Assembly: GCA_004560375.1 (NCBI GenBank) | Contig: SFVC01000004.1 | Span: 24,506 to 88,505, forward strand | Reading direction: 5' to 3' | Length of the DNA: 64,000 bases | Source of the DNA: a bacterium | Lineage (GTDB): Bacteria; Bacillota; Clostridia; Oscillospirales; Oscillospiraceae | Part shown: positions 1 to 9,035 of the stretch, one piece after another | Position numbering within the stretch: position 1 is the stretch's first letter | Layout: every line of letters begins with the position of its first letter | The notes under the pieces: generated by a model | What the model saw: the letters and a program-made list of their open reading frames with translations, nothing else | What the model was told of the DNA's origin: nothing | The model's database searches: none | Translations under genes and position numbers: made by a program

Positions 1-683
1 GTCTTGCTGGGATCCCCGGGAGTCGTCACCTTTCCGTTGGCATCCTGGACTTCCGCCTGCACGCCGCCGCCCGCCCTGGGGTAGCCCACGTGCATTCCGC
101 CGTCCCCATCCTTCCACACCCGGGGCTTGCGAAGGGGCACCAGCTGATCGCTGAACATGGCGTCGCCCACCTTGGCGGCCTTGCCGGCGATCACGTCCTC
201 CTGGGTGGCCACGCCGGTGCACAGGAAGCCGTACACCACGTTGCCCTTGCTGTCGCAGAGGTAGCCGTCGGCCATGAAGTCGAAATCGCCCACCCGGGTG
301 AGGGTGAGGGAGGTCAGGGCGCTGACGTCGGTCTCATTGCCCTGGAAATTCTGGGCGATGGTCTTGTCGCCCACCAGGAAGAAGCCGTCGCCGTCGATCA
401 TCATGTCGGTGGTCTTGCCGGTCACGGAGTAGTTGCCGGTACTCATGTCGATGTCCACACTGCCCAGGTTGGAGCCGTAGCCGATCTGGGAGGGGTTGTT
501 GCCGCCCACGGTGGCGGTTCCGTCGGAGCCGCCCTGCATGGTGGTATAGATGGAGGTGCGGAACACGGAGCGGCCAGCCTTATAGCCCTGGGTGTTCACG
601 TTGGCCACGTTGTTGCCGATGACGTTCAGGTTCTGCATATGGGTCCGCAGACCCGCGATTGCCGCATACATTGCACCAGTCAT
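1..683 (-). CDS. flgE: Flagellar hook protein FlgE, N-terminal part (3' end outside window)
   Basis: FlgE polymerises into the flexible hook outside the cell, linking the rod to the filament. Reading from an ATG at 683-681 (preceded by AAAGGAG) gives MTGAMYAAIAGLRTHMQNLN followed by the flagellar rod/hook signature IGNNVANVNTQGYKAG at about residues 21-36. A glycine/serine-rich D0-D1 stretch follows, with IDGDGFFLVGD, typical of FlgE/FlgF/FlgG. About 227 codons are visible and the frame is still open at base 1. The C-terminal half needed to tell FlgE from FlgG is missing. The position just after flgD and the TIGR02530-type gene makes FlgE much the best call. It is the most distal visible gene of the flagellar operon. 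Confidence 0.88.
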   Translation of the reverse strand, partial: MTGAMYAAIAGLRTHMQNLNVIGNNVANVNTQGYKAGRSVFRTSIYTTMQGGSDGTATVGGNNPSQIGYGSNLGSVDIDMSTGNYSVTGKTTDMMIDGDGFFLVGDKTIAQNFQGNETDVSALTSLTLTRVGDFDFMADGYLCDSKGNVVYGFLCTGVATQEDVIAGKAAKVGDAMFSDQLVPLRKPRVWKDGDGGMHVGYPRAGGGVQAEVQDANGKVTTPGDPSK

Positions 684-787
684 GGTTGAAAAATTACTCC
701 TTTCGGTTTGGCGCCGGCCGCCCCCCGTCAATCGGGCGGAGGGCGAAGGCATCCGAACTCGGTCCTGCCTTTAACTTGTCTATTTTA

Positions 788-1165
788 TTACAGGAACACG
801 GCGCCGTCAATATTGGTGAAGATATTTTCTCGCATTTCCTCCTGAGTGATGGCCGTAATCACCTTCGCGTTGGGCACATTGATGATAAATGCCTTGTCCG
901 CGTCCATCGCCAGGATGTTGGTGGCCCCCTTCGCCTGGGCCCGGATCACGCTGCCCGCCAGCTGATCCATCAGATCTGGCGTGACCTCGATTCCACGCTC
1001 CTGCGCCCGGGAGATGGCGTGCTTGGAAAACTCCACGCCCTGGGGCTGCTCCTGTCGCGCCAGCTCCTGCTGGAGCAGGGCGCCGAAGCCGCCCGCCGGT
1101 CCTCGGGACTGTACCCGGGCTTGTGGCGCGTCCGTGCGCGGCAGTCCTGATACATGCTGGATCAT
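788..1165 (-). CDS. Flagellar operon protein, TIGR02530/Flg_new type
   Basis: This 125-residue protein matches what is known of the small flagellar-operon family TIGR02530, found between flgD and flgE in clostridia and many bacilli. Its biochemical role is unproven; a part in hook assembly or substrate switching has been supposed from position. The family core is visible: FSKHAISRAQERGIEV at about residues 47-62, then DLMDQLAGSVIRAQAKG and a C-terminal FIINVPNAKVITAI. No signal peptide or membrane segment is seen. The ATG is preceded by GAGGTGAC. It starts 17 nt after flgD stops and is followed by about 100 nt of non-coding sequence before flgE. Confidence 0.85.
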   Translation of the reverse strand: MIQHVSGLPRTDAPQARVQSRGPAGGFGALLQQELARQEQPQGVEFSKHAISRAQERGIEVTPDLMDQLAGSVIRAQAKGATNILAMDADKAFIINVPNAKVITAITQEEMRENIFTNIDGAVFL

Positions 1166-1182
1166 TTGCTGTCACCTCGATT

Positions 1183-1824
1183 TCAGTCCGTGGGAGCTCC
1201 CTGGGTTCCGTCGTATTGGGGGTCGCTTCCCGTTCCCTGGCTCTCGCCGGAGCCGTCCACCGGGGGAGTGGTGGTGTCGCCGCCGTCGCCGGGGTTCTCC
1301 ACGTCGCCGCCCTCGCCGGGGCCTTCCACGTCGCCGCCCTCACCGGGGTTCTCCGGGTTCTCGGGATCCTCCGTCTCCTCAATGGGGGGAAGCTGGCCCA
1401 CGGCCATGATCTGGTTGAGCCCATAGGTCTCGATCCTGCCGGTGCTGTCCTTGCCGAAGATCACCTGCTGGCCGTTCATCACGCCGGTGCCGGTGACGAG
1501 CACCTCCCGCTCCTCCAGACCGTCCTGGGTGGACAGGCCGATGGTGACTACCTTGCCCACCAGGGAACTGGCGTAGGTCATCACGTTGGTCTCGGTCATG
1601 TTGGTGATGGCGGAGATCATCTGCATCTGCACCAGCTGGTTCATCATCTCGCTGGTGTCCATGGCGTTGTCAATGGTCTGGTTCTGGAGCTGGACAACCA
1701 TCAACTGGAGGAAGTCCTCCATATTCAGCTCGGTGTTGTTCTTGCGGCTGGTGGAGTTCTTGGGGGTGGTGATGCTGTTGGAACCCAACAGGCCCGCAAT
1801 ATCCGCCATAGAGTTGCTGCTCAT
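1183..1824 (-). CDS. flgD: Flagellar hook-capping protein FlgD
   Basis: FlgD forms the temporary cap under which hook subunits assemble. The conserved N-terminal module is clear: NTELNMEDFLQLMVVQLQNQ at about residues 30-49, then MNQLVQMQMISAITNM and SSLVGKVVTIG. The usual C-terminal FlgD Ig/Tudor core is short. In its place is an acidic Pro/Gly/Glu tail of about 65 residues with repeated GEGGDVE and ENPG units, encoded by a 27-nt tandem repeat. The start follows GGAAAGGAG. It lies between fliK (24 nt upstream) and the TIGR02530-type gene. The tail is unusual for FlgD and may be a linker or a recent repeat expansion. Confidence 0.9.
   Translation of the reverse strand: MSSNSMADIAGLLGSNSITTPKNSTSRKNNTELNMEDFLQLMVVQLQNQTIDNAMDTSEMMNQLVQMQMISAITNMTETNVMTYASSLVGKVVTIGLSTQDGLEEREVLVTGTGVMNGQQVIFGKDSTGRIETYGLNQIMAVGQLPPIEETEDPENPENPGEGGDVEGPGEGGDVENPGDGGDTTTPPVDGSGESQGTGSDPQYDGTQGAPTD
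1288..1350. repeat. 27-nt imperfect tandem repeat inside flgD
   Basis: Units beginning at 1288 and 1315 (27-nt period) are nearly identical, and a partial third unit begins at 1342. They encode the acidic PGEGGDVE-type repeats of the FlgD tail. The unit length is a multiple of three, so copy-number change would keep the frame. Confidence 0.7.
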
Positions 1825-1847
1825 GGTTTGGTTTGCTCCTTTCCGTG

Positions 1848-2987
1848 TTATTCCTCCGCGGGGATCAGGCCCAGCCGAAGCTGCTGCATGAAGTCCCGGC
1901 CGTGCTCGGGCTGCTCCCGGCGGGGCTGGCGGCGCTCCTCCTGACCGCTCTGACCGTGGCCGTTGCGCCCGTCATAGGGGTGCTGGTTCTGGTTCTGCTG
2001 GCTCTCCTGGTTTTGCTGGACGCTTACTTCCACATCCTGCTGGGTGCGGCTGGACAGCATCCCCTGCAATTCCCCTGCGTGGCGCTCCAGAAGGCTCCGG
2101 GTCTCGCCGCTGTGGGCGTTCAGGGCCACGCGGATGAGCCCTTCGGCGCTGCGGGTGATCTCCACTGTCACGCTGCCCAGGTTCTCCGGGGTGAGCTGGA
2201 TGCGAACCATGGACTCGCCCTTCTCCAGGGCCTGGGCCAGCCCGGCGTCAATCTGCTGGGCCACGTCCGCCTTGTCCGCCTGCTCCACGTCGTAGGTCTC
2301 GCCCACCTTCACGGGGGCCGCCTTCACGTCGTGGAACAGCTGCTGGGGGCCCTGATCCGCGTCGATGACCTCGATCTGGCCGTCGTCCTCCTGGAGCTGG
2401 GGCTGAACCTCCTCCACGGTCTTTCCCATCACCTTGCCGAACTGGTCGGTGACAACCCGATCCAGCAGGGCGGCGGGGCTGTTGTCCGCGCCGGGGGCGG
2501 TGGCCTCCAGCATGGCGTCCACCTCGGGGTCGCTCACGTCGATGGGGTTGGGATCCAGCAGAAGCTGCTTGAGCTGAACCTGCTGCCAGGGCTCCAGATC
2601 CAGGGTGGGCACCATCTCGAACGCGCCCTCGCCGGTGTGCACCAGCACGTACTCGCCGGGATTGTACACCGCCGTGGTCTCGCCGGTCTCCGCGTCAACG
2701 CAGACGCAGGGGACGTTGGGCTGGTAGGCGAACGCGCCCTGCTGCTCCAGCATCTTCTTGATTTTGGACAGGCTGTCCTCCTGTTCCACGGGGGCGTCCT
2801 TCTTGTCCACGGCGGCGGGCTTTTCGGCCTTGGGCCGCTCGATCCCGCTGTCCGGCTGGCCGGACTGGGCCTTGTCCATCAGCTTCTGGAAGTCGCTGTC
2901 CCCGTCGCTTCTGCCCGTCCTGGGCAGCTGGGTCTGGGACGCCACGGCCTGAAGCAGATTCAGGGCCACATTGTTGGTCTGTTCCAT
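1848..2987 (-). CDS. fliK: Flagellar hook-length control protein FliK
   Basis: FliK measures hook length and triggers the export switch from hook to filament substrates. The protein has 379 residues. The N-terminal two thirds is low-complexity and charged, as in the family. The conserved C-terminal hook domain runs from about residue 250 to 345 and contains LAQALEKGESMVRIQLTPEN, LGSVTVEI and LRVALNAHSGETRSLLE-like sequence, ending in a Gln/Asn/Arg-rich tail. The ATG is preceded by AAGGAGG. It sits between fliJ and flgD, its normal place. A motE/ylxF-type gene that often separates fliJ and fliK is absent; the 114-nt gap holds only small hairpins. Confidence 0.9.
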   Translation of the reverse strand: MEQTNNVALNLLQAVASQTQLPRTGRSDGDSDFQKLMDKAQSGQPDSGIERPKAEKPAAVDKKDAPVEQEDSLSKIKKMLEQQGAFAYQPNVPCVCVDAETGETTAVYNPGEYVLVHTGEGAFEMVPTLDLEPWQQVQLKQLLLDPNPIDVSDPEVDAMLEATAPGADNSPAALLDRVVTDQFGKVMGKTVEEVQPQLQEDDGQIEVIDADQGPQQLFHDVKAAPVKVGETYDVEQADKADVAQQIDAGLAQALEKGESMVRIQLTPENLGSVTVEITRSAEGLIRVALNAHSGETRSLLERHAGELQGMLSSRTQQDVEVSVQQNQESQQNQNQHPYDGRNGHGQSGQEERRQPRREQPEHGRDFMQQLRLGLIPAEE

Positions 2988-3101
2988 CTTGTTTTTCCTC
3001 CTTTCTTCATGATGATGATCTATATTCCAAACGGCGCAAGCGCCGAATTGGACTTCGTCGTTGGGGCAAGGAGCGGCTTTGCGGGGCCCCTTCGGGCCAT
3101 C

Positions 3102-3554
3102 CTACGCGCCGATGTTGGCCCGTGCCCGGGCGGAGCTGACGAACTCGTCGATGAGAACCTCCTCCGCCTTCTGCTCCGCCTTGCGGTAGTCCTCCAGCTT
3201 GTGCTCCTTCAGCTTCTCGATGGAGGAGGTGTCGATCTTGGCGTCCACCACCTCCTGGCGCTTCTTCTCCTCTTTTTTCCGCAGGGCCTCCAGCTTCTCC
3301 GTCTCCCGCTGGATGTCCCGCTCCAGCACCCGCAGGCCGTTCTGGTACACCATGGCGTCGGTGATGGTGATGCCCTCCGTCTTGCGCTGCCGGTACTCCT
3401 CGTCGCAGTCCCGATAGCTCTGCCAGGCGGCCTCCAGCACCTCCTCCTGCTCCCGCACCTGGGCCAGGATGGCGGCGTGCTCGCCCTTCAGGGCGTCCAG
3501 CACCTGCTGCTTGTAGGACAGCACGGAGTCCAGGGAGAATTTGAATTTCTTCAT
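3102..3554 (-). CDS. fliJ: Flagellar export chaperone FliJ
   Basis: FliJ is a small coiled-coil protein that works with the FliH-FliI ATPase to deliver substrates to the export gate. The 150-residue product begins MKKFKFSLDSVLSYKQQ, the typical FliJ start, and is almost entirely charged heptad-like helix (for example LEALRKKEEKKRQEVVDAKI). There is no membrane segment. The start follows GAGGTAG. fliI ends 29 nt upstream, consistent with co-transcription. Family assignment rests on start motif, size, coiled-coil character and position. Confidence 0.9.
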   Translation of the reverse strand: MKKFKFSLDSVLSYKQQVLDALKGEHAAILAQVREQEEVLEAAWQSYRDCDEEYRQRKTEGITITDAMVYQNGLRVLERDIQRETEKLEALRKKEEKKRQEVVDAKIDTSSIEKLKEHKLEDYRKAEQKAEEVLIDEFVSSARARANIGA

Positions 3555-3583
3555 CTGTCTCTACCTCTCAATCACCGTTCCGG

Positions 3584-4894
3584 TTATTGGAGAATCCGTT
3601 CCATCTCCGCCACGCACTGGTCGTAGCTGAAGGCCTCGTTCACGTCCTGGGTGAGGAAGTCGTTCACCGCGTCGATCTTGGACATGGCGAAGTCCAGCTT
3701 CCGGTTGGTGCCCGGCTTGTAGGCCCCGATGGCCACCAGATCGGCGTTCTTTTCGTACACGCTCATGATATCCCGTATGCGGGAAGCCAGCTGCCGGTGC
3801 TCCGGGGAGACGATCTCCACCATCAGACGGGAGATGCTGGCGGACACGTCGATGGCTGGGTAATGGTTGGCGTTGGCCAGCTGCCGGCTGAGGACGATGT
3901 GCCCGTCCAGAATGCCGCGGACGGTGTCCGCGATGGGCTCGTTGGTGTCGTCGCCCTCCACCAGCACGGTGTACACCCCGGTGATGGAGCCCTTGCTGAA
4001 ATTGCCGCTGCGCTCCAGTAGCTTGGGCATCTCCGCGTACATGGACGGGGTATAGCCCCGGCTCACCGGCGGCTCTCCGATGGCCAGCCCGATCTCCCGC
4101 TGGGCCATGGCGAAGCGGGTGAGAGAGTCCATCATCAGCAGCACGTCGTACCCCTGATCCCGGAAATACTCCGCAATGCCGGTGGCCACCGAAGGGCACC
4201 GCATCCGCAGCATAGCGGGCTGGTCGGAGGTGGCCACCACCAGGATGGATCGCTTCATGCCCTCGGGCCCCAGATCCTTCTCCACGAATTCCAGCACCTC
4301 GCGGCCACGCTCGCCCACCAGGGCGATGACGTTGATATCCGCGGTGACGTTCTTGGCGATCATGCCCATCAGGGTGGACTTGCCCACGCCGGAGCCGGCG
4401 AATATGCCGATACGCTGGCCCTTCCCAATGGTGATCATGCCGTCGATGGCCTTCACGCCGAACTGGATCCGCTCCCGGATGGGGGGGCGCTGGAGGGGGT
4501 TGATGTAATTGCCGCCCACGCAGTAGGGGGCGCCCCCCTCGAAGGAGCCCTTTCCGTCGATGGGCTGGCCCAGGGCGTTGATGATCCGCCCCCGGAGGAA
4601 CTCCCCCACCTGGAGGGTGAGCTGCCGCCCGGTGTTGCGGACGAAGTTACCCGCCGAGATGCCGTTCATGTCCGAGTAGGGCATGAGCAGGATGTGGTCG
4701 TTCTTGAAGCCCACCACCTCGGCGGTGACCTGGCCGCCGGCGTCGCCGTTGTAGATCCGGCAGATGTCCCCCACGGCAGCCCGGCCGCCGCTGGCTTCGA
4801 TGGACATACCCACGATATTTTCAATTTTCCCCGTCAGGCTGTAGGGCTCCGCCCCGTAAATCTGCCGGGTCATCTGCTGAAAGACCGAAGGCAT
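3584..4894 (-). CDS. fliI: Flagellum-specific export ATPase FliI
   Basis: FliI is the cytoplasmic hexameric ATPase of the flagellar type III export apparatus, related to F1-beta. The 436-residue product is normal length. It has the Walker A motif GIFAGSGVGKST at about residues 163-174, VALVGERGREVLEF nearby, a Walker B-type VLLMMDSLTRFAMAQREIGL, and the specific EPPVSRGYTPSMYAEMP segment. The ATG is preceded by CAGGAG. It lies 12 nt after fliH and 29 nt before fliJ, so FliH-FliI-FliJ are made together. Confidence 0.97.
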   Translation of the reverse strand: MPSVFQQMTRQIYGAEPYSLTGKIENIVGMSIEASGGRAAVGDICRIYNGDAGGQVTAEVVGFKNDHILLMPYSDMNGISAGNFVRNTGRQLTLQVGEFLRGRIINALGQPIDGKGSFEGGAPYCVGGNYINPLQRPPIRERIQFGVKAIDGMITIGKGQRIGIFAGSGVGKSTLMGMIAKNVTADINVIALVGERGREVLEFVEKDLGPEGMKRSILVVATSDQPAMLRMRCPSVATGIAEYFRDQGYDVLLMMDSLTRFAMAQREIGLAIGEPPVSRGYTPSMYAEMPKLLERSGNFSKGSITGVYTVLVEGDDTNEPIADTVRGILDGHIVLSRQLANANHYPAIDVSASISRLMVEIVSPEHRQLASRIRDIMSVYEKNADLVAIGAYKPGTNRKLDFAMSKIDAVNDFLTQDVNEAFSYDQCVAEMERILQ

Positions 4895-4906
4895 GGCGTT
4901 CTCCTG

Positions 4907-5779
4907 TTATGTGAGGTTGAATCCCCCCGAGCCGCCCGAGGCGTCCATGAGGATGGTTCGCAGGTTGTTGAGCTGGGTGGCGGCGCTGGCGTCCACGATC
5001 TCGTCGGGCATCTCGATGATGCAGGTGCCCGACTCGTCGTCCGCCATGGGGATGAGCCGCACCCGGTCGGACAGGGCGGACAGGGCGTGGGTGAGGGACG
5101 CGGGCATCTGGGTGAGCCGTTTGGCGTCGCACTCGGCGATGTATATGTGCACCCATTCCTTTTTCTTTCGCTTGTCGATGGCGGTCTGGATCATCCGGGC
5201 GATGACGTCCGCGCTGCTTTTCAGGCTGACGCACACCACCTTCTCCGCCACCGCCATGGCCAGATCCCGTAAATCCGCCACGCTCTGATCCATCTGCCGA
5301 TCCAAAGCGTGGCCCGCCTGCTCCATGAAGCGGTAAATCTCCTCCTCCAGCCGCTGGGCCTGCTCCTCCCGGAGCCGGGCGGACTCCTGGGCCGCCTGGG
5401 CCATGCCCGCGGCGTAGCCCTCGGCGTGGCCCTCCTCCCGGGCCTGGGCAAAGACCGCCTCCCGCTCCCGGTCGGCGTCCTCCCTGGCCCTGGCCAGAAG
5501 CTGATCCGCTTCCCGCCGGGCGTCCGCCTTGATCTGCTCCGCCTGAATCTGGGCAAAGCTGATGGGCGTCTCCTCCGGCTCGGGCTCAGGTTCGGGCGGC
5601 CCCTCCGGCTCGTCGGCGAGGCCCGCGTTGAAGCCTTCCGCCTCCTCCGGCTGGGGCCGATCCTCCGGCTCGTCGAACTCCTCCAGGGGGGCCGGATCGT
5701 TCACCTTCAGCTCCGACGCGTCCGGAAAGCGGTAGGGCTCCGCCTTTGCCTTGGTGAACGCTTTGAATATGTTAGGCAA
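4907..5779 (-). CDS. fliH: Flagellar assembly protein FliH
   Basis: FliH binds and regulates FliI and tethers it to the export machinery and C-ring. The product has about 290 residues. An acidic Pro/Glu-rich N-terminus (residues 25-75) leads into a long charged coiled coil (about 80-175) of the type AEQIKADARREADQLLARAR, then the C-terminal FliH/V-ATPase-E-like domain (DLAMAVAEKVVCVSLKSSAD). The start is a TTG at 5779-5777 that overlaps the end of fliG (stop at 5774-5772), with an AAAGGA site inside fliG, which suggests translational coupling. Confidence 0.9.
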   Translation of the reverse strand: MPNIFKAFTKAKAEPYRFPDASELKVNDPAPLEEFDEPEDRPQPEEAEGFNAGLADEPEGPPEPEPEPEETPISFAQIQAEQIKADARREADQLLARAREDADREREAVFAQAREEGHAEGYAAGMAQAAQESARLREEQAQRLEEEIYRFMEQAGHALDRQMDQSVADLRDLAMAVAEKVVCVSLKSSADVIARMIQTAIDKRKKKEWVHIYIAECDAKRLTQMPASLTHALSALSDRVRLIPMADDESGTCIIEMPDEIVDASAATQLNNLRTILMDASGGSGGFNLT

Positions 5780-6872
5780 TGATATCGTCCTTTCCGCCCT
5801 TGGCGATCACGATCTCGCCCTTCTCCTCCAGGCTGCGGATGGTATCCACAATGCGCTGCTGGGCGTCCTCCACGTCCTTGAGCTTGACGTTGGTGGTGAT
5901 CTCCAGATCGTCTTTGATGTTCTGGGCCATACGGGTGGACATATTGGTGAGCAGCTTCTTGGAGACCTCCTCGTTTGCGGTCTTGAGGGCCAGCACCAGA
6001 TCCCGGGGGTCGCAGTCCCGGACGAACCGCTGCACGGAGCGGTCGTCCATGGTGATGATGTCCTCGAACACGAACATCCGCTTGCGGATCTCGTCGGCCA
6101 GATCCTGATCGTAGGCGGACAGGCCGTCGAAGATGTTCTTCTCGCTGGTGCGGTCGATGTTGTTCATCACGTCGGCCACGTAGTCGATGCCGCCCACCTT
6201 CACGTTGGCGTTGGTCACGATGTTGGAGAACTTCTTGCGCATCTCCGACTCGATGATCTTCACCGCGATGGGGGACACGCTCTCGATCTTGGCCATGCTC
6301 TCCACCACCTGAACCTGGCGCTTTTCGTCCAGCTGGGAGATGACCGCCGCCGCCTTGTCCGCCTCCACGTAGGACAGCACCAGGGAGATGGTCTGGGGCC
6401 GCTCGTTCTGCAGGGCGGAGAACAGGGACTTCTCGTCCGCCTTTTCCATAAAGGAGAAGGAGCGGTTTTGCAGCGACTTGGTGACCTTGCCCAGCAGCTC
6501 GTCCGCCCGCTCGGGGCCGTAGGCCTTTTCCAGCACCGACCGGGCGTATTCCAGGCCGCCCTCGGTGACCGCCCGGTTGGTGCGGCACAGCTGGTAAAAC
6601 TCATATAAAATTTCTTCGGTCTGCTCCGACCCCAGGAAGCCCATCTTGGCGACCTCCAGGGTGAGCTGCTCCACGTCGTCCGACTCCATGTGCTGGTAGA
6701 GGGCGGAGGCCCGCTCCGCGCCCAGGGCGATGATCACCGTGGCGGCCCGCTGGGCGCCGGTGAGCTTTTCCGGCATGCGGGGCCCCTTCCGGCGGCCTTT
6801 GCTGGGGGCCGGAGCCGGCTTGGCCTCGGCGGCGGGCGCCGTCTTTACCTCGGCAACTGCGGCGTCAGCCAT
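5772..6872 (-). CDS. fliG: Flagellar motor switch protein FliG
   Basis: FliG forms the part of the C-ring that touches the stator and sets torque and direction. The protein has 366 residues from the ATG at 6872, chosen because GGAGG lies 9 nt upstream; the earlier ATG at 6881 abuts that site. A basic Ala/Pro extension of about 30 residues precedes LTGAQRAATVIIALGAERAS. The middle domain and the torque-generating C-terminal domain are present: FVFEDIITMDDRSVQRFVRD, LALKTANEEVSKKLLTNMS, MAQNIKDDLE and the closing DTIRSLEEKGEIVI. The extended N-terminus is longer than usual. The gene overlaps both fliF and fliH. Confidence 0.96.
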   Translation of the reverse strand: MADAAVAEVKTAPAAEAKPAPAPSKGRRKGPRMPEKLTGAQRAATVIIALGAERASALYQHMESDDVEQLTLEVAKMGFLGSEQTEEILYEFYQLCRTNRAVTEGGLEYARSVLEKAYGPERADELLGKVTKSLQNRSFSFMEKADEKSLFSALQNERPQTISLVLSYVEADKAAAVISQLDEKRQVQVVESMAKIESVSPIAVKIIESEMRKKFSNIVTNANVKVGGIDYVADVMNNIDRTSEKNIFDGLSAYDQDLADEIRKRMFVFEDIITMDDRSVQRFVRDCDPRDLVLALKTANEEVSKKLLTNMSTRMAQNIKDDLEITTNVKLKDVEDAQQRIVDTIRSLEEKGEIVIAKGGKDDIIA

Positions 6873-8589
6873 TTTCTCCATCCTCCTTCAGCCAGCTCTT
6901 GATCAACAGGGCCGCAACCTCCATATTCTCATCCACATAATCCCGGATGCTCTGGCGCAGCTCCATGCTCCGCTCGGTGTGCAGATCCATCACGTTGGCG
7001 CCGGCCACCGGGTTGCCGTTCTCATCCAGCTGGGCGGGCACAACCACGGGCTGCCCGTTCTCGTCCAGCTCCACGGTGGCGCCTGGCATGGACGCGGCCA
7101 TCAGCTCCTCCACGGCCCGCTGCTCCGCCTCCAGCTTCTTGCGCTTCTTCCGGCGCAGCAGCAGGATCACGGTGAGCAGGATGGCGAACAGCAGCAGCCC
7201 CGCGCCCGCGGCGATGAACACCCAGTAGGGGATGCCCAGAATGGTGCCGGGCGGGTTTGTCGGGGGCTCGTCGGGCTCCGCGGCGGTCGGGAAGGGCGTA
7301 GCCAGCACGGAAATGCGCGCCTCCAGGTACTCCTGGGCGGTCATCTCCTCGGTGGCCACGGGGATGATCCCCGCGCCGTTGGCCACGACCCCCCGGATCT
7401 CCTCCACGTCCACGGGGATCGTCTCGCCGTTGGCCCCCAGTGTGTTGATGGCCACCGACGCTGTCACGTCGGTGAGGGTGCCGCAGTGGACAATCATCTC
7501 CGTGTCGGTGGTGGTGTTGTCGTAGATCCGGTTGGCCTCCTCGTCCATAATGCGCTGCAGCTCGGCCTGGGCCTCCCCCGGCTCCACGTTGATGGGGATC
7601 TCCGCGTTGGTGCCGGTGCCCACCACGCCGCCCACGGCGCCATCGTCGGCGGTGCCGAAGGTGTAGGCGTAGAACTCGCTGCCGATGATGCCCCGGCCTC
7701 CGGTCTCGCCGGTCTGGGCGAACTCGGGCAGCTCCACCTCGTGCCGGTTGATGGTCTTGTTGCCCAGCTCCACCTGGCAGTTCACCAGGGCGGTGACGTT
7801 CCCCTCGCCGTAGATATCGGTGAGGAAGTTCATGATCGCGGTGCGGATCCGGTTGCTCCACTCCTGCTCCAGCTGGAGCTTCAGGGCGGAGTCGGTGGTG
7901 GCGTTGCCGCTGCTGCCGATCACGGAGTTGTAGTCGTTGCCGATGGTGTCCTCAATGGAGACGTCCGCCGGATCCAACCCCGCCACGCTGTGGGCGATGT
8001 AGTTGCGGATGGCGTTGGCCTGCCCGGACTCCAGCATCTTGCCCTTCTCCATGGTCAGCGTCACGGCGGCGGTGGCGTTCACCACCTTGTTGGTGTCCAG
8101 CACGTAGCCCCGATCCTCGCCCTCGTTGATGTTCACGCTGGCGTCCCGCACGCCGGGGAACTGCAGGATGGTGCGCCGGATCTCCTCCTGGAGGGCCTCC
8201 AGCTTGGCCACCCGCCGGTCGTACTGGGTGGACAGGGCGCCCACCCGCTCGAAGTATCCGCTGAAGGACGACTTGCTCTGGGAATACTGCTCCTGGAGCA
8301 GGCTTGCCTTCAGCCTCGCCGCCTGGGAGCGGGGCACCAGGATGGTGCCCGTCCCCTCCATGCGGTAGTCCGTTATGCCCTGATCCGCCAGCCAGCTCAT
8401 CACCGTGGCGGTCTCCTCGTTGGAGGCCCCGTCGATGAGGACGGCGTAGGGCCGGTTGTTATAGAGCAGGATCACCGCGGCCACGGCCACCACCACGATG
8501 ACGGCCAGCAGAATCCATATTTTCTTAGAAACCTTGCCAAGGGCTGTCTTAACCTTGTCAAGATAGCCCTTCAGCTTCTCCTTGTTCAA
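6865..8589 (-). CDS. fliF: Flagellar MS-ring protein FliF
   Basis: FliF builds the membrane MS-ring that templates the basal body. The product has 574 residues, normal length. One transmembrane helix lies at about residues 24-44 (IWILLAVIVVVAVAAVILLY) and a second at about 455-480 (WVFIAAGAGLLLFAILLTVI). Between them are the ring-building motifs, including TRRISWR-like LQEEIRRTILQFPGVRDASVNI and IRNYIAHSVAGLDPADVSIED. The cytoplasmic tail should bind FliG. The listed start is TTG with a weak GGGG site; no in-frame ATG gives a better N-terminus. Its 3' end overlaps fliG by a few bases. Confidence 0.95.
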   Translation of the reverse strand: MNKEKLKGYLDKVKTALGKVSKKIWILLAVIVVVAVAAVILLYNNRPYAVLIDGASNEETATVMSWLADQGITDYRMEGTGTILVPRSQAARLKASLLQEQYSQSKSSFSGYFERVGALSTQYDRRVAKLEALQEEIRRTILQFPGVRDASVNINEGEDRGYVLDTNKVVNATAAVTLTMEKGKMLESGQANAIRNYIAHSVAGLDPADVSIEDTIGNDYNSVIGSSGNATTDSALKLQLEQEWSNRIRTAIMNFLTDIYGEGNVTALVNCQVELGNKTINRHEVELPEFAQTGETGGRGIIGSEFYAYTFGTADDGAVGGVVGTGTNAEIPINVEPGEAQAELQRIMDEEANRIYDNTTTDTEMIVHCGTLTDVTASVAINTLGANGETIPVDVEEIRGVVANGAGIIPVATEEMTAQEYLEARISVLATPFPTAAEPDEPPTNPPGTILGIPYWVFIAAGAGLLLFAILLTVILLLRRKKRKKLEAEQRAVEELMAASMPGATVELDENGQPVVVPAQLDENGNPVAGANVMDLHTERSMELRQSIRDYVDENMEVAALLIKSWLKEDGENG

Positions 8590-8641
8590 GTTCCATCGAC
8601 CCCGCTCTCCGCGTATGTTCTCCTAAACTGCCGTGCGTTTG

Positions 8642-9004
8642 TTACACGTTCATGTTCCGCAGCTCGTTATACGCGGTCAGGGCCCGATCGCGCATCTGGA
8701 GCAGCAGGCTCACCGAGATCTCCGCCTTATAGGCGGCGATGCCCACCTGGGCGGGGTTGTCCAGCTGCCCGGTGGCCAGCAGATACTGGGCCTGGGTAAA
8801 TTCCGCGTCGGTGTCCTTCACGTTCTGGATCAGGGAGTTGAAGATGGAGCCGAACATGGTCTCCCCGGCCTTGCCGGTCTCCTCCACCTTGCCGGACTGG
8901 GCGGCCTTGGCCTGCTCCAGGGCGGCCATGCGCTGGGTGGGGGTGAGTCCCGCCATGCTGCCCAAAGCGGTGGCGCCGTTCACGCCGTTCAAAATTGTGC
9001 TCAT
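8642..9004 (-). CDS. fliE: Flagellar hook-basal body complex protein FliE
   Basis: FliE joins the MS-ring to the proximal rod. The 120-residue product is slightly longer than usual. Its C-terminal two thirds carries the family pattern: FGSIFNSLIQNVKDTDAEFT, ATGQLDNPAQVGIAAYKAEI and SLLLQMRDRALTAYNELRNM. No signal peptide is present, as expected for an axial protein exported by the flagellar route. The ATG is preceded by GGAGAG. It sits between flgC and fliF in canonical order. Confidence 0.93.
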   Translation of the reverse strand: MSTILNGVNGATALGSMAGLTPTQRMAALEQAKAAQSGKVEETGKAGETMFGSIFNSLIQNVKDTDAEFTQAQYLLATGQLDNPAQVGIAAYKAEISVSLLLQMRDRALTAYNELRNMNV

Positions 9005-9035
9005 GGGGATTCTCTCCTTTTCGCGTCAGGTTGGC

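Noticed and set aside
1284..1370. CRISPR-like array from the repeated segments in flgD
   Set aside because: Repeats are adjacent, without unique spacers, in frame and coding; a simple tandem repeat.
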